From Mimachlamys varia (Eukaryota > Mollusca > Bivalvia > Pectinida > Pectinidae), in assembly GCA_947623455.1 (NCBI GenBank), contig OX392528.1, positions 50,052,322-50,116,321 on the forward strand: a stretch of 64,000 nt of DNA, written 5' to 3'. The notes beneath the pieces are model-generated. The model searched no databases, was not told where the DNA came from, and worked only from the letters and a program-made list of their open reading frames with translations. Positions 24,501 to 39,500 of this stretch are shown piece by piece; within the stretch, counting starts at the first letter, position 1, and each line of letters opens with the position of its first letter. The translations under genes were made by a program, and so were the position numbers.

Positions 24501-27500
24501 GACTACACAGTAAATATAAAATTATGAATTATGTGTGTACAGGCGAGCATTGGGTGCCTTGTTCAAGTGGATAATTAAAATGTGACAAATGGATGATTTT
24601 AATATTCAACAGGGAAGACTATTAAAAACTTAAATTTACTTCAAAATGTAGCATAAAGACTACACAGATCCAATATATTAAGCATTCAATATGGACAGTT
24701 TGCTACTTTTCTATGCCTTTAACTCTTTCCGTACTGTTGTTGTATACAGACAACCCAACCGTAAAAAATAAATGTGACGTCTAGCCCCCGTTGTCGTATA
24801 CAAAGACTTTGGCATTATTTGTCTTATGTTGAACTGATTATGATACAGAATAGACACAGATTTGAATTACATATCGGTAAAATCAGTACCCATAGGTTGT
24901 AAAGTAATATTTTCATATGTCGAGTACTTATTTTGCATCATATGGCATATTGTTTCTAAATTTATCACAAGCTGCTGTGTTTGGTCTGCGTCAATATAGC
25001 GGTGACAAAAATTTATATGAATGTCCATTTTGGACCTGCATTACAACACAGTTTGCCATGTAGCAAATTGTTTCGTTTGTTGCCAGATAAATGTCAATTT
25101 TTCAGTCATAATCATAGAACAGTTGGTCAAAATGTTGCTAAATGAAGAGTTGTATGTTTAAGAACAACTTCATGAAGGAATAACAAAATCAGTTCACAGT
25201 TACCTGTTTATTTCTTGAAGAAGAAACACAGTGTCTAAAAACGAACTTTTATATATAAAGTATAAATGACTGATAAAAAGGACACTGGCTGTCAGTCCGA
25301 GTTTTGCGGGTACAGATATACCACTATAGGTAACCTGACCGGTTTCATTACTAAATTGTAACTCGTTAGAGGTGGAATAGGTCGAGTCTTCAGTCCTATA
25401 TATATGGATCGCGGGTGGTATAGGGGTGGCGTAAGGTCGCATGGTTGGCGAAGGATAAATCAAGGTGGCGTTAGTGGCATCACAATATAGTGATGAACTC
25501 CAGAGTAAGGATATATACCACCAATTTGTTGTGTGCGCGGGGCAAGCTGAGGTAGAACATTCGGTACAGATTTCGTACCAGAGTTACAGTATGGAAAGAA
25601 AAGAGCTGATGAATTAGAAATGTTGATAAATAAGTGAGTCTTTGAAATTTCTTTTTAATCTTTTCAGGAGCAAAGTCAGCTTATTTGGAAGCACAGAGAC
25701 CTTATTTCAAAGAGTGTATCAAACAATGCCATCAAAGTCATGTTACAAATGAATAACCAGGAACTACCAAAAGGAGAAAGTCAGGTAAGTCATGTTACAA
25801 ACGGTAACCAGGAACTACCAAAAGGAGAAAGTCAGGCAAGTCATGTTAAAACTGAAAAATGTTATTCAACAGTTGTAATTATTATTTGATACCCCAAGAG
25901 TTGAATAACACCCACCTATTTGGGTTGAAATAGGTGTAATGGTGCATGATTATGTTGAAATATTTGAAGATCTTCCTATAAGTAACCAGAATGCTCCAGA
26001 ATTTTGATACCAGGCTACTGGGTATATCTGGCTTAAAGTACTACTGTATAAGGTTTCCTGAAATAAATGACCTTGACCTGCTTTCAAGGTCACTTAGATA
26101 AATTGCAATAACCTTTCAAAATCTTCTTTTGAATAACCAGAAAGCCTTGAATACTCAAAGAAACCTATGTTGTTGGATAGGCGACCCCATACCGTTTCAC
26201 GTCTGATGGGGTATTCGAGTGCACAACCCGACCAACCCTATACTGATGATGAATGTTCAATCTGATTAAAAGACAGATCCTTGTTCTCACTCCGTTTTAC
26301 AAGGATCTGACAACATCCCATAAGCGGTCACTTTCAGATGACCTTTGTCGCCTCTTTACTTAACACTAAAATAATTTTCCAATGACCTGTCATCTTGCAG
26401 CAAGCCATTCTGTCACATTATTCCACATAACTTTTTGGTGACGATATCTTAATCTCAGATCTTAATGCAGCAGAGAGAAGTTTACGGAAGATATGATTTT
26501 AATCAGATTGGATGAATGGTATAATTATATTTGTTATATTATGTATATGTAGCTCCTGGATGCCTGTGTTGATGGTATGGTTTTTGGAGCTCTGGAGAAA
26601 TGTCCGGAGTGCAAGAAGGGACAGCTTGTTTACTCGTAAGTACTTTGTGTGTCTGCAATAATATCTTGTTCTGGCGAAATTGAAATTTATGAAATTCCTC
26701 AGAAAATACCACAGCTTGTCTGAAAGATACATTCTAGTTTAGAGATTGATTTTATGTTCTTTATAAAGCATCAGTATGTTGTGAAAACTGTTGGAATGGA
26801 GGTAGTATTTATATGTACAGTTGTTATACATTTCTCAGCCAGAGGTATGCACCAACATTCCATGGAAGCAGTTGCTAGACGTCATTTTAAGAAGAAAATA
26901 GTTTTTGTCAATACAGTACATACCTCTTTATATCATGTTGCATTTGTCAGACAAAAACATGACATTAACAGGAATGTGACATTAAGAGAAACATGTTTTT
27001 CCACTAAATCTAGTGCATTTCCAATCTCAATAAATAAAAGTAAGCTATTCAATGTACATATGAAGATGTATCAATCAATAGATAACATTTTCATAAAAAA
27101 AAACATTTTTTTGGTTATATTTTTTTATTTCTATGCAATAGTTTGTACAAGTTGTATCTGAAATCAATGGAAATGACATTATTCAATGGAAATTTTTTGT
27201 GATTGGTTTAAAAAAACATGATATTAAGAGGAATTCACCTCAAAAATACATGATATTAACCAAAAAAAATTACATAGATTATACAGAGGGAAAAATGGTG
27301 CTTTGGAAAAACATGATTTAAGGAGGAATGTGATATTAACAGGGGTGATATTAAGTGGAATCCACTGTAGTTATGTCTATTGAAAACAAATTTTTCCTCC
27401 TCAGAGCTGTTGGGTACAATTGTACAGGAAACATGACTGAATGGACCAAATGTATGTATATCACAAAGACCCCTAAAAGGAAGAACTTCAAAATCCCCAA

Positions 27501-30500
27501 GGACTACCATGATGTCCCATACCTGTGAGTATATATTGGTCATCGTTGTAGGAAGGCTAAGTTTTGGTTGTGACATATCTGTGACAAAGTTATTAGGATC
27601 TATACATCTACAGTAACGTGCCAAAAGTCTTTCAATTATTTTTATTTTGCTATATATTCTTTGTATTTCAAACTGTTTTCAATGAATTTTTCCGACTTGG
27701 TTTATGGATCAATTTTGATGAAATTTTGTGTATTTATAGGAAATGGTTTCCTGTTTCATCTCATAATATTTTCACTGTTTTCCATTATGTATGACCAGAG
27801 AAATCATAATTTATTTACAACATCCAATTTTTGGGACACCATTTTGACGTCATTTTGGTAGCGTTATATAGAGAATGGCATCAAACAGAAATTAGCAGTG
27901 TAGACAATTCTGTATAGCTTCATAAATACACAACGGAAAATTACATAAATATTATGGGAGGACACCTTGAATATTTTTGTACCAAATGATAAAAAATTGT
28001 CAAAATCCATCAATAAACGAAGTCAGGAAAATTCATTGAAAAAAGTTGGAAATACAAAGAATATATAGAAAATAAAAAAAATTAATAGACTTTTGGCACG
28101 TTACTGTATATATTGTGTTCTACTTGCAACTTGTACTTCTTGTACTATTTTAATCAACGTGTATGGTACTGGTACTCGGCAGCTTTTAAAATAAAACACC
28201 AAGTAAACAATTAAGGCCCCTGAGAAATACTATATCTCAGTATTGTTTTACAATTATTTTGAGTTGAACATTAGATTGTGACTTTTTCAATATCCAAGCA
28301 AGAACTACCTTCCTTTCACTGTAGCTATACTTAAAACTATTGAAAATATCAACTTTTCTCTTGGAATGATGAAATGAATTGGTCACAGAGATTAAGCATA
28401 TTGCTCCATATTTTGCAAACAATGTTTGTGTAGAAAAATAATCTTATTTATCATAAAAAGGTTTAATTTCATAATATCGCCTTTGTTGCTTTGTGGAATC
28501 GAAGTGTGTGACATGACATCATTGTTCAGCGTCATGTCCCGTAAAATGGCGTGTCAGATAGAAATTTCCTACACTCTTTCTTACCTTGGACAGATCTATG
28601 TCACAAATGGAATTGAAAGAAAGACTTTCCTTAATACAATTTTGTTTAGTTCATAAGCTTAAGGCCGAATATATCAGGAAAGTAGTTTTAACAATTACTT
28701 CATCCTCGATATCTAGGGGATACAATTACCTACTCTCTCTACACCCCAGGAATATGTCATGGCAAAACATTTTTTACCGTTATGTGACCTCAAAATTATT
28801 TTGATGTAAATCAAAGGGTCAAACTAGTCTTCTTTTCTCATCAACAAGGTGGCACACATGAAGCCTTCAGTTTTGCTATGACATATTCCAGGATGTAGAG
28901 AGCGTAGGTCATCGTAACTCCTGGATATTGAGGATGCAATTGCTTATACTTGTCTGAGAGTTGTAAATGAAATTTCATGATAGACAGTGTCGTGTGAATA
29001 AATTATATATCTGATATAGTCATGATTTTTGATTTTTTCTTTTTTTTTTCAGAAAAAATTTCAAATTTGTGAAAAGGGAGCGATTATTTAGTTCTGCAGC
29101 AGTTGCAAGCTCTTTTGAAGGTTCCATGGACACAACAGATTCTGGAGCCGGGTCAGTAGAGACATTTGTACACGATGACATGTTGGTTTATTGTAAAATC
29201 TGAGTTTCTCCAAGAAACATTGTCTTGACAAGTCAGTGTCAACACAACAAGTCTCCATAGATGTTAACCTCTGAATCCTGCAATGAGGGAGAAGTCCCCC
29301 ATTCCACATTTCCAATGAAGGAGAAAGTGTGTGAAATGTAACTGAACCTGCTTTGCTCCATTTGTCCTTCCCCTTTAATGTATCGAAGTAACTCCATAAA
29401 TTATTCGTTTGATCCAAACACACCTGTTAGAGATATTTCACAAACCCTGAAGTAACTAGGATATCATTTTACTATAGGATGTAGATTTTGAGTTTGTGCA
29501 AGTTTGGACTTAAAGAAGGAAAATTACAAGGGAAGTCAATTTTTGTCAAAGAGATTTTGTGTCCCTCCTAATGATAAGGGTTAACGGGTATGGGTATTCA
29601 ACTAGACCATGCATAGTATGATGATTACATCACCTAGTCGACCTTGGCCAGGTAGGTATAGAAGACACATATTTACAATGGTAATGAACAAGTTTTGTTC
29701 CTGATTAGAGTTTGGTGGACATTAGTCAATATTTAATTGTCTAACATCATGTTTGACCAGTTTTAAAGCTTATAAACTTGACCGATCAACTTTTCTATTT
29801 ACACCATAGAATTGTAAAATAAATTTCTATAGTAGATGTTGGTGGTTAGTAAGAAGATCACACTTAACTCCTTTTGTATTCACTGTAGTAGTGGAAATGT
29901 GTCTTTGATATCTATTTAACAAATATTGCATGGCACTGACGGCAATAGGGGAGTTTATGGACTGGTCAGTCACTCAAAAATTTGTATATGGACCTCAGCG
30001 ACTGGTCAGTCACCCAAAAATTTGTATATGAACCGAAGTGAAGCTGAGGTCCATATACATATTTTTGGGTGACTGACCAGTCAATAAACTCCAATATTGC
30101 CCGAAGTGACATGCAATATTTGATATACTATACCGAATCTACCAAACACGACCACATAATATGCAATAAAAACAAACCATTAGGTCAGGCGCCATTTTGC
30201 TCATTTTCTGGAATAATGATGTCACTCCATTGTCTATAACGTCATCCTGCATATTATGATGTCAAAATATATAGCGTCGGCCCTTAGTCCTTGACTCAGG
30301 GCCAATATACAAAAATATTAACCGGAGGAACTACTAGAATTGTATAGGCACTTAAAGGCCCAATATACGTAACTTCAGGGAAATTTTCGTGCTTCTGAAA
30401 AATTCTGAAAAAAAATCCAGTTGATAACCATGCAAAAATAAGCCTAAAACGAAGTAACCCTGAGCGGTAACTAACAAGAAACTCTTGACAAAAAAATCCA

Positions 30501-33500
30501 AAGAATTGAAAATAATTCAGGTGGGGCCCACTTCAACAACAAACCGAAGGTAGAAGACGGTTCGAAATGGACGCGTGTTTACAAATAGCGTGTTTCAACT
30601 GCTGCTGTACCGGTAACTGAGAAGGAATTTATCTTGGATATTGCTGATATCAGTTAATCTTAACTAAATCTATAAATATAAAAAGTTATTAGGCTTGATT
30701 TTCGCTTCAAGTTTTGACGAATGTTACGTATATTGGGCCTTTAAATGAATGAGGTATAATATTTCATGTTATTGTTTCAGGCCGTCCGCTTCCACACAAT
30801 CCTTGGAGGGAATGAAGTTTGTTATAACAGGAAAAACAGAGAAACCTAAAGACGAGCTGACTCGTGAGATCACCCGACTGGGAGGATTTGTGGTAGATAA
30901 AGTCTCATCTGATGTGGCGGCTTGTATTTCTACAAAGAGTAAGTGAAGGCAGCGGCAGACTAGGTTCAGTGTAAGGTATGGTAGACTAGGTTCAGTGTAG
31001 GCTACGGTAGACTAGGTTCAGTGTAGGCTACGGTAGACTAGGTTCAGTGTAGGCTACGGCAGACTAGGTTCAGTGTAGGCTACGGTAGACTAGCTTCAGT
31101 GTAGGCTACGGCAGACTAGGTTCAGTGTAGACTACGGTAGACTAGGTTCAGTGTAGGGTATGGTAGACTAGGTTCAGTGTAGGCTACGACAGACTAGGTT
31201 CAGTGTAGGGTATGGTAGACTAGGTTCAGTGTAGGGTATGGTAGACTAGGTTCAGTGTAGGCTACGGCAGACTAGGTTCAGTGTAGGGTATAGTAGACTA
31301 GGTTCAGTGTAGGCTACGGTAGACTAGGTTCAGTGTAGGCTACGACAGACTAGGTTCAGTGTAGGCCATGGTAGACTAGGTTCATTGTAGTCTACGGCAG
31401 ACTAGGTTCAGTGTAGGCTACGACAGACTAGGTTCAGTGTAGGCCATGGTAGACTAGGTTCAGTGTAGGCTACGACAGACTAGGTTCAGTGTAGGCTACG
31501 ACAGACTAGGTTCAGTGTAGGCCATGGTAGACTAGGTTCATTGTAGTCTACGGCAAACTTGGTTCATTGTAGTCTACGGCAGACTAGGTTCAGTGTAGGC
31601 TACAGCTGACTATGTTCAGTGTAGTCTACGGCAGACTTGGTTCAATTAAGGCTATTGCAGACTAGGTTCAGTGTAGACTACGGTAGACTAGGTTCAGTGT
31701 AGTCTACGACAGACTAGGTTCAGGGTAGGGTATGGTAGACTAGGTTCAGTGTAGGCTGTGGTAGACTAGGTTCAGTGTAAGCTACAGCAGACTAGGTTCA
31801 GTGTAGGCTACGGCAGACAAGGTTCATTGTAGGCTACGGTAGACTAGGTTCATTGTAGGCTACAACAGACTAAGTTCAGTGTAGGCTATGACAGACTAGG
31901 TTCAGTGTTATCTATGACAGACTAGGTTCAGTGTAGGCTATGGGTGACTATGTTCAGTGTTATCTATGACAGAATTTGTTCAGTGTAGGCTACGGCAGAC
32001 TAGGTTCATTGTAGTCTACGGCAGACTAGGTTCAGTTTAGGCTACGGCAGACTAGGTTCAGTGTAGGTTACAGCATTGCAGACTAGGTTCAGTGTAGGCT
32101 ACAGCATTGCAGACTAGGTTCAGTGTAGGCTACAGCATTGTAGACTATGTTCAGTGTAGGCTACGGTAGACTAGGTTCAGTGTGGGCTACGGTAGACTAG
32201 GTTCAGTGTAGACTACGGTAGACTAGGTTCAGTGTAGGCTACGGCAGACTAGGTTCAGTGTAGACTACGGTAGACTAGGTTCAGTGTGGGCTACGGCAGA
32301 CTAGGTTCAGTGTAGACTACGGTAGACTAGGTTCAGTGTAGGCTACGGCAGACTAGGTTCAGTGAAGGCAACGGCAGACTAGGTTCAGTGTAGGCTACGG
32401 CAGACTAGGTTCAGTGAAGGCTACGGCAGACTTGGTTCAATTTAGGCTATTGCAGACTAGGTTCAGTGTAGACTACGGTAGACTAGGTTCAGTGTGGGCT
32501 ACGGCAGACTAGGTTCAGTGTAGACTACGGTAGACTAGGTTCAGTGTAGGCTACGGCAGACTAGGTTCAGTGAAGGCTACGGCAGACTTGGTTCAATTTA
32601 GGCTAAGATTGACAAGAGTAAGTGAAGGCATCGCCGTACTTGGTTCAGTGTAGACTTAGACGGACAAGAGTAAATGAAGGCTACAGCAGACTTGGTTCAG
32701 GGTAGACTAAGGGTCAAAACAAGGTCAACATTAGGTCACCGTTACTATTTATAGAAAATCTTTGTCATCGCTCTAGTGACTTCATTTCTCAACCAATTTC
32801 CAATTAACTTCACATATTGGTTCAGTATCCTTATACCTTCGACAAGTTCATGTTTCCAGGGTCAACATTAAGGTCACCGTTACTATTGATAGAAAATATT
32901 TGTGTTTGGTCTTGCGACTTCATTTCTCAACAACTTTTGATCAAACTTCCCATATTGATCAATTATCTATATACCTAAAAGAAGTTTGTTTCCACTTGCT
33001 ATGGTCAATTTTATGGTCAACTTTGCTATTTATAGCAGATCATTATCATTTTTCTACCGTGAAGGGATTTGTATTATTTACGATGCCTTGTTTATTTTAC
33101 AACAATTTGGAAACAAGTTCTCAAAATTATTTGATCACTCTTTTCACTTTGTAGAGGAAGTTGATAAAAAGACCAGGACAATAAAAGATGCCGAAAAGGC
33201 AGACATCCACGTGGTGGACGAAGGATTCCTGGATAGCGTACAGAAAGGCGGAGCTTTGCTCATGATCCAGAGTCACTCACTAGCCTCATGGGGTGCAGAT
33301 GTATGTTATTTAGTCATTAATTATTTTTGTGACATAATTGAAAAAATTCTCAAAATTCCTTGACTAATAAGAACCTTCTCCCTCTAAATATTTTAGGCAT
33401 GTATCTTTCAAACTCTTTGATTTGTACCCTATTTATAAAATGTTCTTCTCTAAAACTGAATGATGTTTTAAATTATATACATGTTCCCCCTAATTCATGG

Positions 33501-36500
33501 TTTTATTTTCAATTCAATTTTAATTTCAATATCAATAAATTTTATTGTCAAAAAAGACAAATGGATCGGGCAGCAGGCATTGCCTATTAAAGCCCTCTCC
33601 AAAAGCATTTATTTTCAATTGAAAAAACAGTCCTATTAAATATTGAAATAAACATTTATTTAAAAATCATAGATTTAACTAGGAAAAGTTGTTGCAGGTT
33701 TTACTTAAAATATCATTGCTTTGTGAAAAGGTCTTAATATTTTGTTTTACATTATAGCCAACGTTGCGTGTCAGCTTGCCGTCTACAAGCAAGAGTGGTG
33801 GAAAGAAGAGTGGGAAGAGCTTGGGAGCTTACAAAGCTGCTGCTGAAGGTATAACTAGCAACCAAGTGGAAAATCGTATGTTTGTGTCAATGTATAAATG
33901 GTAAACAGTGAACAGTTTCAATAAGAAAATTGTTTCATCGATAACAACAGCCTGTTACATTAACATTTTCAAGCACTAGTCCGGACAAGCGAAATGCTGT
34001 GTTTATTATAACACTTATATTTTGAAATTCATGGAATTTCCACTAGTCCAAACCAAAATTTAATAGTCGTAGGTATAGGGCTAGTGGCTAACGCCGCACA
34101 CTGTAACAATGTAAGCATGGAAAATTCAAGTCTGCTTGAGTAGTGTAGTATATGCGAGTCTAGGGTTTTACCCGGAATTCTTAAATTTGAACTATTTCAT
34201 TTTTAACGGACATTCAAATGGACATGGCACTATGGCATGTTCTGTTGTAACATGGATGGTGTCATCAGGGTAACGTCTCTCTTAATTCCCGGATAAGGTC
34301 GTGTATATTCTTTGTAAAGTTAACCTAGATTACCCGCATTGTTGTTCATGGTATGCCCCATATTCCTCAAGCAAAAATTTGTCTCCGACTCTTTCAGGTA
34401 ACAACATTTATCTGATCTATGTATCAAATAAATGTTTCACCTGACATGCCTTAGCTAGCTTGAGGCGGAGGTTAATATCATTGTACATAGAAATGTAAAT
34501 GTCCAATATTAGGATTAATGAGTTTCGTTAAAGGATTAATGACAGTTTCGTTAAAGGATTAATGACAGTTTCGTTTCATAACTGTACTGTTACCATGTTT
34601 TAGCTGCAACATAATTATTTGTGTGCATATTTATCATATCCAGACAATGTTGTGACATTGGTGATATGGAAATGTGTTCCATACTCTGAATGTGTAAACC
34701 CGTATTTGGGCATGGCATTTAAGGGCCGCGGTGGCTGAGTAGTTAAGGTGTTCTTACATTATATCACAAGCCCTCCACCTCTTGGTGGCCCACATAGGGC
34801 AGTTGCCAGATACTGATCAGAGGTCGGTGGTTTTTCACCGGGTACTCTGGCTTTCCTCCACCTCCAAAACCTGGCACGTCTTCAACGACACTAGCTGTTA
34901 ATAGGACGTAAACAAAATAAACCAAACCAAATTTGGCATGGCAATATTAAGTGGGAAACGCATTGCAAATATTTGACCAACTTTTAAAACTTCTTTTTAA
35001 AGTGAAATATGTTGTGATTGTTAATTTAATGACATATCAACATTATGATAACAAGGATTCAAAATTTTCTTTGTTATAAAGCGATCATAGTGTTCCTCTT
35101 TGTTCTAATCTATTGTATGAAACTAACATAACAGTTTACAGTATGTCAAACTGTATCGAACCGACACATTTTTCACATGAAGTTTTTTTAATTTTATTTA
35201 TTTTCTCAATACTAGTGGCTATAATTATGTTTCGATTATTTTGTGATTTAAAATTTTGTAATTCAATGATGCCATCTTGATTAAATTTCTTTTATTCTGT
35301 ATCATATTACAATATTTCTATGATATTTGCAGTGCTAATGCTTTCTGTTGTAATGTCTTATATTGTATATAAAAAAAATGAGTATTTCAGGTTAACTTAA
35401 GTTTTGTTGAATACAATGTATTTTTCAAACTATTGATCTGGACCCTACAAGTTCCAGTTAGCACAGTTTTACTTCATGTATCCTGTATGGAATTTCTGCA
35501 ATAAGATTGTTAAAAATTTGAATAGTTCATGAGAGGAGAAATGGCGATTGAAGAATGAGTGAGTTTTAATAGTACACATTACGGAAGTAGCCTCAGATAC
35601 ACAGCACTGTCAAGGTTGACTCCGCTGTCACATGGACTTCCTAGATCATAATGCCTTCTGATGACTGCAATGTGTCGAGAAAACCTTGCAGACAGATACG
35701 AGGCAGACAAATCTGAAATAGCAGATTCTATTCTAAACATTAACTATTGAGTGACAAAGTTAAGCCATTTTATTGTTGACATGAAAGGACCCTGTTGATA
35801 CAGAGTTTGTTAATACAGTTCTGCTATTACAATGACATGCTGTTATGTCTTGGTTACAGAGAAGATGTACACAAAGAGTGTCCCAAAATCAATGAAGATG
35901 ACAGTGAAAGGCGGCGCTGCTGTAGACCCAGACTCTGGTAAGTCATTCCTGTATTAATGTAAAACATGTTGTAGATCCAGACTCTGGTAGGTCATTCCTG
36001 TATTAATGTAAAACATGTTGTAGACCCAGACTGTGGTAGGTCATTCCTGTATTAATGTAAAACATGCTGTAGACCCAGACTCGGGTAGGTCATTTCTGTA
36101 TTAATGTAAAACATGCTGTAGCCCCAGACTCTGGTAGGTCATTCCTGTATTAATGTAAAACATGCTGTAGACCCAGACTTGGGTAGGTCATTCCTGTATT
36201 AATGTAAAATATGTTGTAGACCCAGACTCTATTAGGTCATTCCTGTATTAATGTAAAACATGTTGTAGACCCAGACTCTGGTAGGTCATTCCTGTATTAA
36301 TGTAAAACATGTTGTAGATCCAGACTCGGGTAGGTCATTCCTGTATTAATGTAAAACATGTTTTAGACCCAGACTCTGGTAGGTCATTCCTGTATTAATG
36401 TAAAACATGTTGTAGACCCAGACTCGGGTAGGTCATTCCTGTATTAATATAAAACATGTTGTAGATCCAGACTCGGGTAGGTCATTCCTGTATTAATATA

Positions 36501-39500
36501 AAACATGTTGTAGACCCAGACTCAGGTAGGTCATTCCTGTATTAATGTAAAACATGTTGTAGATCCAGACTCTGGTAGGTCATTCCTGTATTAATGTAAA
36601 ACATGTTGTAGACCCTGACTGTGGTAGGTCATTCCTGTATTAATGTAAAACATGCTGTAGACCCAGGCTCTGGTAGGTCATTCCTGTATTAATATAAAAC
36701 ATGTTGTAGACCCAGACTCTGGTAGGTCATTCCTGTATTAATATAAAACATGTTGTAGACCCAGACTCTGGTAGGTCATTACTGTATTAATGTAAAACAT
36801 GCTGTAGACCCAGACTCTGGTAGGTCATTCCTGTATTAATGTAAAACATGTTGTAGACCCAGACTCGGGTAGGTCATTCCTGTATTAATGTAAAACTTGG
36901 TGTAGATCCAGACTCGGGTAGGTCATTCCTGTATTAATGTAAAACATGTTGTAGATCTAGACTATGGTAGGTCATTCCTGTATTAATGTAAAACATGTTG
37001 TAGATCCAGACTCTGGTAGGTCATTCCTGTATTAATGTAAAACATGTTGTTGACCCAGACTCGGGTAGGTCATTCCGGTATTATGTAAAACATGCTGTAG
37101 ACCCAGACTCGGGTAGGTCATTCCTGTATTAATGTAAAACATGTTGTTGACCCAGACTCGGGTAGGTCATTCCTGTATTAATGTAAAACATGTTGTAGAC
37201 CCAGACTGTGGTAGGTCATTCCTGTATTAATGTAAAACATGTTGTAGATCCAGACTCGGGTAGGTCATTTCTGTATTAATGTAAAACATGCTGTAGCCCC
37301 AGACTCTGGTAGGTCATTAATGTATTAATGTAAAACATGTTGTAGACCCAGACTGTGGTAGGTCATTCCTGTATTAATGTAAAACATGCTGTAGACCCAG
37401 ACTTGGGTAGTTCATTCCTGTATTAATGTAAAACATGTTGTAGACCCAGACTCGGGTAGTTCATTCCTGTATTAATGTAAAACATGCTGTAGACCCAGAC
37501 TTGGGTAGTTCATTCCTGTATTAATGTAAAACATGTTGTAGACCCAGACTCGGGTAGTTCATTCCTGTATTAATGTAAAACATGCTGTAGACCCAGACTC
37601 GGGTAGTTCATTCCTGTATATGGTAAAAGTTAATGTTAGGGTTGTAGTAGATCCTAGCTCGGATGAGTCATTCATATTTTATTGTTCTAGACCTCGACTT
37701 GTGCAAGTTATTCCACATTAATTCCATGTGACATTTAAGTTTTGGCATCTGTGGATTATTGACTCTGATAATGTTCATTTCTATATCATTAGTTCACCTG
37801 GTCAGAAGGCCCATGGTTCAGTTACGCCTTAACATCTCGTGGTCAGCGGTCATCTTACTGTCAACCTTTCATTAAATCCTATCAGTGCTGAAAGCGTTTG
37901 GTTGTTTAGGCCTAGCGTATTATTGGGTTGCAATGAGTAGAGGCTTAGACTATTCTTCTGCACCGTTCGTGGTAGTAAGCCCTTATTCCAAAATAACATA
38001 GAATAAATATCCTTGGGCAAAATTTTGAATAAATCTTTATAAATAGAGGGTTGCCTTTAGGACATAGAGGGACAGGTCTAAATACATATTAACATTTAAA
38101 ATCCAACCCAATAAATGGGGGGGGGGGGAGGGGGGGGGGGAAGGGACCTAATTGTGATAGACAATTCTTTAAAGGGGTGGTGCTTTTGTTGACAGGTGAC
38201 TTTAATTATTAACCTTGTCACAGTGAAGGGGTGGATATTGACCTTGAGTCTGAAAACAGTCACGAGATGGGGAATAAGAAAAAAACATTTATTACATTTT
38301 CCCCCCTGTGGAATATAGCAAATTATCAACTTGATTAAACTGATATTTTCGCTGCAGTGATGAGCAGTGAAAATATAAGATTGTCAGTAAGCAAGTAAAG
38401 ACAAAAATAATAAAAGCATTAGAAGGCCTCTGAAATATTATAAAAAAAATTCAATGGTTTGCCGATGTAATATCAAGCATATTTCATGAGTATGTCAGAT
38501 TTGTTTTATATTTTCACGAGTGCGTAGCACGAGTGAAAATTATAGGGGAAAAAAAATCTGCCCTAAGAGTGAACGGAAAACTATTGAATAGCCTCTATCT
38601 ATTGACATATATTCCTGTAGTAGCCTGGCAGTAAAACCTACCTGGTACTTTACCTGGACAATCTACCTGTTGTGTTGTTATGTCACGTGTATTCACCATT
38701 CCTCTAGCTGTCTACAGTGTGTATTTGACGATATTCTTTACTTTTTGTATCTACAGAACTGGAGGATGTTACCCACATTGTGGAAGTCAATGGAGAAATA
38801 TACAATGCTGTTTTGGGGATGGTAGATGTTGTGCGGGGAACAAACTCTTTTTACAAAATTCAAGCCCTGGAGCATGATAAAAAAGAAAAGTATATACATA
38901 TTTTCCATTTGTTGGTTATGTATTGGAATTCATATGTGCTCAAGTTATCCCCTTTTGATTTAAAAAATGAACACAGCTTTGTTCAGCTATGCATTCACTC
39001 AGTTTTCTACGGATCTTTTTAAAATTTTGTTGGAATAGTCAGTATAACATGGAGATGTGTCTCCTGAGGTAGACCCTTTACAGGCTTTGAGCTTGCTACG
39101 TGAATCATATATATGAAATTTACTACATATTTCAAATTTTACATGAAATTAATAGCGTAGGGTACTTTTTATATTGACGAAAAAAGTAGGAAATATTGGG
39201 TGACCCCTCTCACATGTGACGAACGTAGGCTCGTTCATCGGTACCAAATAAACAATGAATTCACCTACATTTCAAATTCGATTTTGAGAAAGGATATTTT
39301 TTAAAATATTTAGCTGTGATGAAACGTTAATCATGTCCTGAATCAAATAAATTAATATGCCGAAATTTGGGGAAGATGAATGAAAGACCAAAAGAAACCA
39401 CTTAGCAACAGAAAGTGTTGGCAAGCTTTGAAGTTACCTGATCATATTTTACCTGAGAATCACCGAGAATATTCAGTTTGAGAAAAAAAATACATGGATA

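Noticed and set aside
26754..27161. 135-residue plus-strand frame
   Set aside because: Overlaps the family C MITE and lies between PARP1 exons 9 and 10; no known motif and no splice context.
29088..29423. 111-residue minus-strand frame
   Set aside because: Antisense to PARP1 exon 11 and flanking intron; no homology recognised.
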